A stretch of DNA of 64,000 bases from Polyporus tsugae (Eukaryota > Basidiomycota > Agaricomycetes > Polyporales > Polyporaceae), in assembly GCA_024305745.1 (NCBI GenBank), contig JAHRBS010000010.1, forward strand, positions 3,603,501 to 3,667,500, read 5' to 3'. Made by a program: the position numbers and the translations under genes. Shown piece by piece: positions 11,400-20,290 of this stretch; positions within the stretch are counted from its first letter, which is position 1, and each line of letters opens with the position of its first letter. Below the pieces are notes generated by a model. That model did not search any database. It was not told the DNA's origin and saw nothing but the letters and a program-made list of their open reading frames with translations.

Positions 11400-11900
11400 A
11401 TGGCCCCCACAGACCTCAGCGCAGTCCCGCTCGCCTACCGGCTCTTCTTCCTCTACATCGAGCCCGTCTCCGCCCTCGTCGGCTCCTGCTACGCAGGCGG
11501 GTTACCCGCCACGTACCTCGCCTACCTCACCGCCTCGCCCTCCGCCGCGGACCTCACGCGGACCCTCCCCCCTCCGACCGCAACGCTCGCCGTGCTGTAC
11601 CAGCTCTCCAACTTGTACTTCCTCTTCGCGCTCAACGAAGCACTCGTCCTCCGGTCCACCGCGTCGCTCCGCACGTGGCGCGTGCTGCTGTTCTGCTTGC
11701 TCATCGCAGACTTCGGGCACCTAGCGACGATGATACCCCTGGCGCTGGAGAAGGGTTGGGCGGAGGTGTTTGTGAGGTTTTGGGCGTGGGACGCGATGGG
11801 GTGGGGAAGCGTGGGGTTCGTGTATGCGGGTGCGTCGATGAGGACGGCGTTCTTGCTGGGGCTGGGGTTCGGGGAGGGTGCGAAGGTGAAGGAGGAGTGA
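11400..11900 (+). CDS. Small four-helix membrane protein, DUF7704-like
   Basis: Single-exon gene of 166 aa. The ATG at 11400 is used; an in-frame ATG 18 nt upstream is also possible. The pattern VPLAYRLFFLYIEP at the N terminus, the central LYQLSNLYFLFALNEAL, the charged-aromatic turn RSTASLRTWR and the LIADFGHLA block match the fungal DUF7704 family as I know it. There are four hydrophobic segments, at about residues 10-40, 55-80, 95-120 and 130-155. Function is unknown; members are integral membrane proteins, often near secondary-metabolism or redox genes. A decayed relative lies at 21.8-22.1 kb on the other strand. Confidence 0.82.
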   Translation: MAPTDLSAVPLAYRLFFLYIEPVSALVGSCYAGGLPATYLAYLTASPSAADLTRTLPPPTATLAVLYQLSNLYFLFALNEALVLRSTASLRTWRVLLFCLLIADFGHLATMIPLALEKGWAEVFVRFWAWDAMGWGSVGFVYAGASMRTAFLLGLGFGEGAKVKEE

Positions 11901-12439
11901 TGTGATATGGCATCCCGTTGGAGGGGAGAACGGAATCCTGAGTGGACTACGCATACGAGCTTATGGTGAGCCTTTGCTGCGGTATGTTCTTCTTACGGTT
12001 CGATTTGCGAACTTAACTCACGTCGTTTTATGGCTGGCAGGCTCTGTCATTGAATACCCTGTTGTAAACTAGCATCTTCTGTGCTCCATAACGTCCCAAC
12101 TTCCGGATCCATTGCCCGCAATGTGTTCATGCTCGTCTCATCGCCTCGAAAGTGGATCACACCACCAATATTCCTCGACACGCTCATGTCACTGGGGTAT
12201 GTTTTGATAGATCACGACGTTGATGTTGCGCTTATCCTTGCAAGAAATATGCGTGTTGCGGTAGGGCGAATCGCCGAGCCACAGAGCTAAATTGCAAAAC
12301 CAGACCCCGAAACCTGTTCCTCCAAACAGACAACCTTCATCTCCGATTCTAATGGCCAATACTTCCTGGTAAGTCTTTAATATAGCTGCAGTTCATCATT
12401 CTGACTGTTCAATCTAGACGCTTCACATCTACACAGTGA

Positions 12440-13290
12440 GCCCCCGGCAACGGCCCGGCTTGGTCACTATCAATGCCGTGGCAAGCTAGGGGCCCTCGTG
12501 CTACCGTTCATGTCTCCCCCTCTGCCCTGGTGGCATGCGCAATGCGCGTTGGTGACAAGTCAGATTCCATGGGTATGGAAGCCATGGACAAGGAATCAGC
12601 CTTCCGCCTCCTCGATAGACACTTGAACTACTTCGACGCAAGCGGCCAACCTTCATCGACACGGCGAACAACTAGTAGTAAGCGCACTTTGTCGATGTCC
12701 CGAGTATCAGTATCGCTCATTTAAGCACCATATCTAGCGCATATACCCAAGATAACGGCTCTGAGGAGTTCATCAGCGGGTGGGCGGAGGTGCGCCGGGG
12801 ACCGGGGGCCAGGGCATTCACGACCAGCTCCTCATCGTCACAAAGGTTCGTCGGATAGTCGCTGAAAACTTGCAATGCCTCACCTCAACTGACTCTCGCG
12901 TCTAGTACTCGCAGAACTGGCGCCGCCAAGGTGACGACGACCTCGTCCTCGCGTCGTCGCCGCGGGCCCCCTCCGCACGGACGAAGTGGAGAACGCCGCC
13001 GCACCCCCGGGGGACGGCGGTTGTTGCATCGCGCTCCGGCAAGAGCGGGAGCGCGCCGCGAGAGGCGTATGGTGTGGCAGGACTGGAGTACAACGCAAGA
13101 AGGTCACGGCGGTCGCGATCGCGTATGTAATGTACATGTTCCCGATTATTGACAGGCAGAGCTTGAAAGCCGAATGGTTTGAAGGCGGTGAGCGTGCACT
13201 TGACCGTGACGAGCATATCAAGACGATCGAGGCCGTCACATTGTTGTATACGCCCTGGTTATCCCTGGACCGTTCCAGTCAGTGTTTGCT
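12440..13290 (+). pseudogene. Aldo-keto reductase (aryl-alcohol dehydrogenase-like) pseudogene 2
   Basis: Starts near RLGHYQ and shows ATVHVSP, then MDKESAFRLLD, a frame-shifted FIDTANN, and DNGSEEFISGWAE. After a block containing YSQNWR the sequence jumps to GPLRTDEVENAA, a late part of the barrel. It then continues to KKVTAVAIAYVM with MFPII and EHIKTIEAVT, the family's C-terminal region. About 120 residues of the middle are missing and several frames are needed, so it cannot encode a working enzyme. It lies between the DUF7704 gene and the left inverted-repeat arm. Confidence 0.82.
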
Positions 13291-13416
13291 CGGTTTCGTG
13301 CCGACCTTGTTTTCGGAGATAGGGCCCGTACAGTGGAGTAGTTGTACCACGGGGGTATAGACGTAACCTCTCCTCAAGCCTGCTTGCAAAAACAAAGGGT
13401 ACTGGGTCGTACGGGA

Positions 13417-13588
13417 CTAAATTGGTAGCATTCGTGATTGGTACACCAACTCTGACTTGTTCCCATTCTGTTCCACCCTACTGTACATCGTAACAAACTT
13501 GCAGCCGCCGGCGTTCTCTAGGGACGTAGCATCCTCGACGCGATACTCAATGCCGTCCTTCGCAATATCGTACAAGTACACGTTTGCA
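13417..13588 (-). other. Possible extra 3' exon of beta/pseudo-caspase gene A
   Basis: On the minus strand, after an acceptor-like TTTCCAG, one frame stays open for about 57 codons. It begins ANVYLYDIAKDG and includes VTMYSRVEQNGNK before a TAG. The frame joins the upstream coding exon if a donor GTAG inside the final Glu codon/stop is used (intron about 13589-13672), which replaces the usual C-terminal DE-stop. Homologous sequence sits at the same place behind the other two copies (43120-43304 and 50281-50476), and a decayed version lies near 55137-55270. It may be an alternative C-terminal exon or conserved 3' UTR. Confidence 0.4.
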
Positions 13589-13668
13589 CTGGAAACAAGC
13601 CTTCATTGTCAGATAGACGTGAGGGTATAGGATTGAGAACTCGGTGCTCACCTATTTCACGCACAGAA

Positions 13669-15472
13669 CTACTCGTCGCGCGGGTACCTCACAATCTTGG
13701 CCTTCCCAGCCCCACTGCAACCGCAAGCAGTGTAGGTTGCGATCGGGAAGAGGAACTTCTCGTTGTCTGGGTTGATGAACTCGTCGTTGAAAATCAGCTG
13801 CGGGTCCTGGTGGCTGTGGTGGCACGGGCAGGCCTCGCTGCGCGCCTCGGGGTGCCTTTCGTCCCTGCTCGGGCCGTAGTACTTGTTCCGGTCCAGCTCG
13901 CAACCGCAGTCCACGAGCCTCTTGACGAACGCCTTCGCCTCGTCGAACAGCGCCGTGTACGTCGGCACGCCGCGCTTCACCCGCAGAGCGATCACCTTGG
14001 TGATGGCGTACGTCCACGGGTCCACCCACTGGTCCCCGACCTTGAGCGCCTTCGTGGTCGACTGCGTCTCGTGGCAGCCCGCGAGGAGGAGGCCGGGCGT
14101 AGCGGTGGTCGTGTCGATGATCCCGCCGCCCAAGCACGACGGCGCAAGGATCGTGAGGTTGACTCCGGGTTTGAGGCCCTGCAAGCGTAAGAGTATGGTT
14201 AAAAGTCGCACATTGGCCCACGCCGATCTGCCGACTCAGCACGCGGTACGCACCTTGCGGATGGTCTCGCTGATCCACCCATTCGTGACCAGCTCCGCCT
14301 TCGATCCACAGTCGCCCTCCGCAAACGCATAGCCTCCGTCCTTCCCGTCGTCCTTGCAGTCCTCGCCACCCTTCTGCGTCCCCTGCGCGTCCACGTACAA
14401 GAAGCGCACGTCGCCCGGCCGTGCTCCGGACAGCAGCTCGGCGAACTTTTGCTTGAAGTGAGTGGCGGTAGGCGGGGTGTGACCGCCGGTGAGCGACTTG
14501 GCGCCATTCGGCGCATCGACGTCGTAGTACAGCACGTCAACGTCCGCCGCCTCGAATCCGAGATACTTGGTCAGCATGTCCTTCACCAGGAAGATGCCGT
14601 TGTCAGCGCCATCGTTGAACCGAGCGATCAGCGCCTGGTACGGCGCAGTCAGCGACGCGTCGAAAGTTATAGCTACCATATCGACACGAGCACGTACCTT
14701 CTTGCGGCCCACCGGAGACTTGACGTACGGCGCCGGCTGGAGGGGAATGCTCTGAGAGCTGAGGTTGCTAGGCCCCGACATAATGATCGAGATCGTCTCG
14801 TCCAAAGAGAAGGTGAACTGGTAGTGGTAGTACGAAGCCTTGAAGACCGCCGTGATGCCCTTCGCGGCCACGGTCTCCACGCCGCTGAGCGTACCGATTT
14901 CGACCACGTTCCTCTTAGAGACGCCCTTCGCGTCGACCGTGAACTGGTAATACAGCCCCACCGGCGCATCGGCCGAGAACCCGGCAGGCAACACCAGCGT
15001 GATCATCTCGTCCTTCGCATACTGCAGGTAGGTGAGTTTCCCGGTGTAGACGACCGCAGTCGGAACTTGGATGCAGTCGGCGTAAGACAGGGTCAAGGTC
15101 GTCGGGGCGTCCTGCTGGTTCGACAGCGTGGCGGAGCGGCCGTCGGCAGCGACGGTGATTTCGAACGTGTAGACGTCGAAGGGGATGGTGAGACGGTATT
15201 GTTCGGCGACCTTGCAGACCGCGGTGATTATCCCGGACTACAAAGCATACGATAGAGTCCAATGAGTGAGCATCGAAGCGGAACGTGCATGATGACATGA
15301 ACAACGATACCCGGGAAGTGTTGACTTTCGCCTTGCCGCAGCACGGGTCCACGGACCACTGCCAGTGCGCGGAGACCGGGTCGTTCAGGGCGAAGCCGGC
15401 AGGGAAGACGAGCGTGAAGCACTCGTTCGACGCCGACTCGAACCAGTTGAGTTTGCCGTTGAAGACGTACAT
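13669..15472 (-). CDS. Tandem beta-domain plus metacaspase-like (pseudo-caspase) protein, copy A
   Basis: Four exons on the minus strand (15472-15311, 15237-14698, 14634-14254, about 14178-13669), about 530 aa. Residues 1-232 form two beta-rich units beginning MYVFNGKLNWF and VVYTGKLTY, each with a LxFPAGF/LPAGF...WQW/YQF...VD block. From about 235 the sequence follows the C14 caspase/metacaspase layout. KKALIARF resembles the opening strand. LLSGARPGDVRFLYV precedes a DAQG where active enzymes have SGHG. LTILAPSCLGGG stands where active enzymes have DSCHSG. LLLAGCHETQ resembles the p10 SGCxDxQT element, followed by WTYAI, PTYTALFDEA and QDPQL. The Cys is kept but the His position appears to be Gln. 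No signal peptide is present. WSC and AP endonuclease genes lie upstream in the same orientation. Proteolytic inactivity is an inference. Confidence 0.85.
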
Positions 15473-15559
15473 GCTGGTGGAGAGAGACTGTTCGGTGGAT
15501 AGGGCACTAGAAGTGAGCACAACTGGGGTGAGGAGACGCAGTCCACTCGCTTTGGTCTC

Positions 15560-15568
15560 AATATATAG
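15560..15568 (-). promoter_or_regulatory. TATA box of beta/pseudo-caspase gene A
   Basis: TATATAT on the minus strand, about 93 nt before the ATG. It lies in a block conserved in all three copies (41157-41164 and 48286-48293 in the others), between GCCGTC and TGAGAC. Confidence 0.65.
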
Positions 15569-16310
15569 ACGGCGGGCCGAGTGGTTCTGTCGTGCGCTAG
15601 ATCCAGGGTTCAGCGCGCGTCTGGACAGAGGGCAAGGAAGGTTCCTCACTTGTACGATGCTCCCACAGACTTGCGACGGCGATCGTGTCGAAGGCAGACG
15701 ATGACTGTAACACGCAGGAGGGGGTAGCTGAAGGTGCCCATTCGAGGTTCCAACGACGATCTGAGTTCACGTGCGACCGGGATAACCTCGAGGCCGAGTG
15801 GGTTCTCCTACATCCCTATGGCCCATCGACTGCGTTCTACCGTGTGATCTGATTCATGGGGCATAAAGGTTCAATGCAAGAGGCCCGGCATAGGTCGTGA
15901 GGAGGGAAGCCCTGCGATCGAGCCGGTTGGAAGAGTTCATCTCTTCAGAAACGTGCTACGAAGCACAGCAGATGCGCATGGCCTTTCAGAACTCACAACG
16001 AATCCCATAGGCCGGTAGACGTTCGCACTCGATCTTCACACTCGGTGATCCTTGAATGGGGCCACCACTACCGCGATCGAGAGACAAGGTGAGGACGATT
16101 GGGTGCGATTGCACTTCGAAGCACATTACATTATTGGCCCACTGACCTCTCAACTTGGACCACTCGAGCCTAACAGTACAACGCAAAGTTTCAGAGCTCA
16201 TGGACAGTTCCAAATGCCACCGCACCCGCACCTGGACCTTTCACGTTCGACCCTACGCCGACCACCATTGGTACAAGACTACCCGCCAAGATCGACGCGT
16301 GACCGTACCC

Positions 16311-17063
16311 TCAACCCTGATACTTGTAAACCATCAGCCTTTGCACCCCTCCACAATACTCGTTCCCGTCCCCAGGAGGCAGCGGACACGTCGAGTTGCA
16401 GTCGGTCTCCGGCGCCTCGACCACCCCGCCCGCGTACCCGAAGCTGCACTGGCAGTCGCTCGCGTCCTCAACACCCGAGAACGGCATCCCGATGTGCGTG
16501 CAGTAGTCGATGCACTCGCCGACGAGGTCCAGATTCGACGCGAATGTCGTGTGTACAGGCGCGGTGAACGCCGGCGTGGAAGACGTGTCGACGAAGCATC
16601 CCTGGAGCGCCCACCCTCCCGGTGCGAGAGCAGGTGACTTGTAGATCTGTGTATAACACGTCATGTTAGAAGATATAGGTTGAGGAACATATGATGGAGG
16701 TAAATGAACCTGGATACGCCACGATCCTCCACAGGACAGCGTCGGGTCGCCCGTGCAGGCCAAGTTGCAGTCAGTCGAAGGGGCGGCGGTCGGCGTGCCG
16801 ACAAGCCCTGTGCCGCAGTGACACTCGTTGCTGTACTCGACACCGGCGTACGTGTAGTTCGCGGCGTCGCACCGCTCGATGCAGGTTGCCGGCGTGTTGT
16901 CCGTGTATTCGGTCGTCACGACATGGGCGAGGACGCGGGACGGGACATCGACCGCACACGCATATACTGTGGCCCAGTTGAGAGGGATAGTGGGAGGGTC
17001 GAATGCGCTGCCGCAATATGCGAACGCGAGGACTGCGAAAATGAGCGACAGAAGCGGACCCAT
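16311..17063 (-). CDS. Small secreted protein with two WSC domains, copy A
   Basis: The ATG at 17063 opens a signal peptide (MGPLLSLIFAVLAFAYCGSA). Two Cys-rich WSC domains follow. The first contains ATCIERCDAANYTYAGVEY and ECHCGTGL and ends in LSCGGSWRIQ. The second begins GGWALQGCFVDTSS and contains CIDYCTHIGMPFSGVED with CQCSFGYAGG, ending in CGGVQRLMVYKY. An in-frame 63 nt intron between the domains, starting after WRIQ and ending before IYKS, is likely because its removal restores the usual domain ending; the spliced product is about 229 aa. WSC domains bind carbohydrate, probably cell-wall glucan. There is no membrane anchor, so the protein is probably released or wall-bound. Confidence 0.88.
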   Translation of the reverse strand: MGPLLSLIFAVLAFAYCGSAFDPPTIPLNWATVYACAVDVPSRVLAHVVTTEYTDNTPATCIERCDAANYTYAGVEYSNECHCGTGLVGTPTAAPSTDCNLACTGDPTLSCGGSWRIQVHLPPSYVPQPISSNMTCYTQIYKSPALAPGGWALQGCFVDTSSTPAFTAPVHTTFASNLDLVGECIDYCTHIGMPFSGVEDASDCQCSFGYAGGVVEAPETDCNSTCPLPPGDGNEYCGGVQRLMVYKYQG

Positions 17064-17634
17064 GTTGGTGCGAGACGAACACACAAAGTCCTCAGCAGGA
17101 TTGCTCCTGACAGGGTGCTCTTTTGAAGGGTTAGTTGGGCGACTCCGGACTGTATGCGCCAAGGCCAGGGACAGAACGTCAGGGACATGGACCGGTATGA
17201 GGTTCAGCCAGACTGCGGCTTGATGGCCCCAGGCTAGTTGAGACTACGAAGATGACTAGTCAGACTGTGTGATCGATGGGGCGTACCGTCTAGCGCGACA
17301 TACCTACCCCCACTCGAACATGAGACCTGCGACAGAATTGATTACTCTGCCCTTCGTGATTGTCGTGGAAAGCCTTCGAGGGCGTTCGAGACCTTGCGAG
17401 GTCCAACGTCAGCTTCAGAACATGGTTCGCCCTGAACGAATGAAAGGTCCGATCTGCCATTGCGGCCATAGAAAGGGATTCAATCAACAGCGGGACCTAT
17501 AACTTGTGTGTCACGGTGAGTTAGATGACACTACGGGCCGACATCCATGGAGGAGAACAGTGTCATTAAGTGTGTCATGACGCCGTCTAACAATTCGACG
17601 CACGAGACATTCAGGCAAGAGCCAACAACTCACC

Positions 17635-19623
17635 TCAGTGCTCCTCGCAACAACTATCATCTTCATCCTCCACATCGTCAGCCTCTTCACCCTTCCTCCG
17701 CTTCCCCTTCTTCCCCTTCTTCCTGGAACCATCCACCTTTCTCCCCTTCGCGTCCCTCGCCTTACTCGCTGTCTTCACCGCCTCCTGTATCTCCTCCCGC
17801 CACGCCTCGTACTCGCTCTCCCCAATCTCGCCTTCACCTTCCTGCGCCGGATCCCCATCTTCCGCTTTCGCGGCCACGGCGAGGCGCTCCGACAAGCGAT
17901 TCAACACGGACACTTCCGTGCGCCACACGCTCATGCCCTCCCACGCCAGCCGATCTTTTGCAGCCGAGCTCGACGCGGGGGCGTCATACGCAGGCGTCTC
18001 GAGGATGAGCGGGATGTCTCGCGTGCGCGGGTCCGAGAGGACGTATGCGAACGTCCGTAGGCCCAGGTGTCCACTGCGTCAAGTAGGCCGTTAAGAATAA
18101 ACACATGAGGGCAGTTAACACACATGGAAGCGCATACAGTCCGATGTTCTCGTGTCTGTCTTTCTTGCTTGCCAGTGGGGCCTTGGAGTCGTTGATGTGC
18201 ATGCCACGGAGGTAGGACAGCCCGACGTCGCGCTCGAACTCGGCCACTGAGGTGGGTATATGCACTGGTCAGATTACATACGACGCGTGCGAGGTGTCAC
18301 ATACTGGTCGCGCTTAATGAACAATTGTCAGTCTCGACGTTGGGGATAAAACCGGACCGGGACTTACTCCCATCCTGCTCTCGTCGTGATATCGTATCCC
18401 TACGTCGGGTCAGTTGGCAGCGAACCTTTACCGCTCAAAGTAACTTACTGCGGCAAACATATGACCTACGTTATGAAGAGGTTAGTGAGTTGAGCGATAC
18501 GTTGGTAAGGACCACGATCGTCTTACAAGTATCCAAGCATACACCGACCCGAGTCTTGTCGTCCACCTGTTTGATGATATCGCCGAGCTCTGAGAAACGG
18601 GATCCGACGATGTTGCCTGAGCCAGCCTAAGATGCTATGAGTGACCATGCCCGGGCTATGAAGCCGTGAGAGCACGCCATACCATGTTCTCAAGGACAAT
18701 TACGACGTGTTCTGTTTCTTGGTGAGCGCGGTTTATGCACTCGGCGATGAGCGTCGTAGACTCTTCTATTGAGGCAGCGCCGACGGTGGAGCCGGGACTG
18801 TCAGAGGTCAGAATCTCGACAACAGGCAGCTGTCAACAGCCCACAGAGAACTCACTGGAAGTTGTAAAGCTGCAGTCCGAGCTCTTCGCATCGCTTGAGA
18901 TCATCCAAGAAGCATCCATATGACTTCTCCCTTTTTTCTCTGTGAACATCGCGCATATAAGGACCGGGAAAGCACAACCCGGAGCGCAGGCGGGACTAAC
19001 AGTCGGCAGACTCACTTGTCTGGATTCCCCAGGTTCACGAGATAGCTCCCGTGTGGAAGGACGTGGGTCGCAGAGTAGCCGAACGCGGTCATGCGCGCCT
19101 TGAACTTGGCAACGGACTCCTCCTTCAGCGCGTTCGACTCCCATTTGCGCTGGGACTTGAGGAAGATCGCGAACGCGTTCGCCCTGCAGAAATGCTCTAT
19201 ATATGTGCACGATGGAGAGTGCAGATGGACGTACCCGACAGCCGCAGCGTTGATCACGCTGTTCTCCACTCCTCCGCTAGAAGAGACATGCGGTCCTATC
19301 TTCCACCGGTTCGTCACCCTCGGAATGAAGTCGTCAGGAGTGGGTTCTGGTGGCGGGCTCTTTCTCGGCCTCGTCCGCTTCTGCGTCTTGGGTTCAGATT
19401 CTTTGCCGTCGCTCTTTGCCTCAGATTCGAGCGTAGCGCGTTTCCGCTTTGTGGGGCGGGGGTTATCGTCGGAGTCAGGAGAGAGAGAACTCAGAGGGGA
19501 GGGGCGGCCAACGCGAGACTGGGCCAGTGGGATGACTGCACTGCGAGCTGCTTGTTTTGCCAGTGTGGTGGAGGCTATGGTCGCGGCCGTCGTAGCAATC
19601 CGGGAACTCCTCCTGAGAGCCAT
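17635..19623 (-). CDS. APN1: AP endonuclease, endonuclease IV (Apn1/Nfo) family, copy A
   Basis: Cleaves DNA at abasic sites in base excision repair. The ATG at 19623 opens a basic, Ser/Pro-rich N-terminal tail of about 100 residues with a KRKR cluster, a likely nuclear signal. The TIM-barrel zinc enzyme follows across several small exons. Metal-ligand motifs seen in order are [56 protein letters not shown] and LILETP, matching the nine-ligand set of Nfo/Apn1. A Lys/Glu-rich acidic C-terminal tail of about 100 residues ends in CCEEH. The exon carrying the stretch just before VAEFERD is short and its limits are uncertain. The copy in the other arm is complete as well. Confidence 0.88.
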
Positions 19624-19692
19624 GGCAGAGACCTGGGAGCAGTATAGTGCGATGGATAGCTAGTGCTTGCACTGGCAATACTTCGCGTTCAC

Positions 19693-19949
19693 CGTAAGGT
19701 AGGCCCAATGCAGATTCCGCCCCTTGTGACGCCGTGACACACCTGTCCCCGCCCGCCCCCAACCCTTCTCCCTCCCTCCCTTGGGTTTGATTCGACTTCT
19801 AAATTTCGTCAACATATCCCTGGGGCCTCCTTGCGACATTCCCCGGATTTTTTTTGCCAGGGCGCAGGCGGGGGCAGGGAGGAAAAGGCGGCGTCGAGCA
19901 CGTGATTATCACGTGATAGGGGTGGAATCTGCATTGGCCCTACCTTACG
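19693..19949. mobile_element. MITE-like foldback element in the left arm only
   Basis: 257 bp bounded by imperfect terminal inverted repeats of about 31 bp (19693-19723 and 19919-19949). These share TAAGGTAGG...CCAATGCAGATTCC with three small differences. A second, weaker G/C-rich inverted pair and a CACGTGATTATCACGTG palindrome (19900-19916) lie inside. It has no coding capacity. A clean target-site duplication was not found. At the matching place in the right arm (about 44140) the element is absent, while both flanks remain alignable. Confidence 0.75.
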
Positions 19950-20290
19950 TGACGGTACGTCCGAGTCGAAGCAGGCGTGACAAGTGTGTCACCTTGGGAA
20001 CGCATGTGACCGAGATGAGTTCTCCGAGAAGGTCGGAGGGTTTGCTGCGACTGCAGCCGGGATCGGCGCGCGGGCGAGTGCTGGTCTCAGAATTTACAGA
20101 ATATCTGGTAGGACCTACAGGTCACCACAAGGCTGTGACTCGACTTCTCGATGTGTCGGCATCGTACTCGTCCCGAGGCAAGGGCGACCCTGACTCGCCT
20201 TGCCTAATACTTATTCACTACGTCCGGACAGAGCGAGTTGGTGCGTCCTCGATGCGTCGCGAGGAGAGGTGACTTGAGGACGAGGTCGAT

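Larger units (their letters stand above)
13400..20290 (-). repeat. Left arm of a large inverted duplication
   Basis: The reverse complement of this stretch matches 43730-50470 gene for gene and largely base for base: flank, AP endonuclease, WSC protein, beta/pseudo-caspase and its 3' tail. Matching includes introns and intergenic DNA. The outer flank at 19980-20290 still matches 43730-44110, although a 257 bp MITE and some unrelated sequence separate it from the AP endonuclease. The arms are about 6.7-6.9 kb with about 23.4 kb between them. Similarity fades just outside 13400 and 20290. The limits are by eye. Confidence 0.88.

Noticed and set aside
16311..17063. WSC protein as a membrane stress sensor (Wsc1/Slg1 type)
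   Set aside because: There is no Ser/Thr-rich stalk, transmembrane segment or cytoplasmic tail after the second WSC domain, so it is called a small secreted WSC protein.
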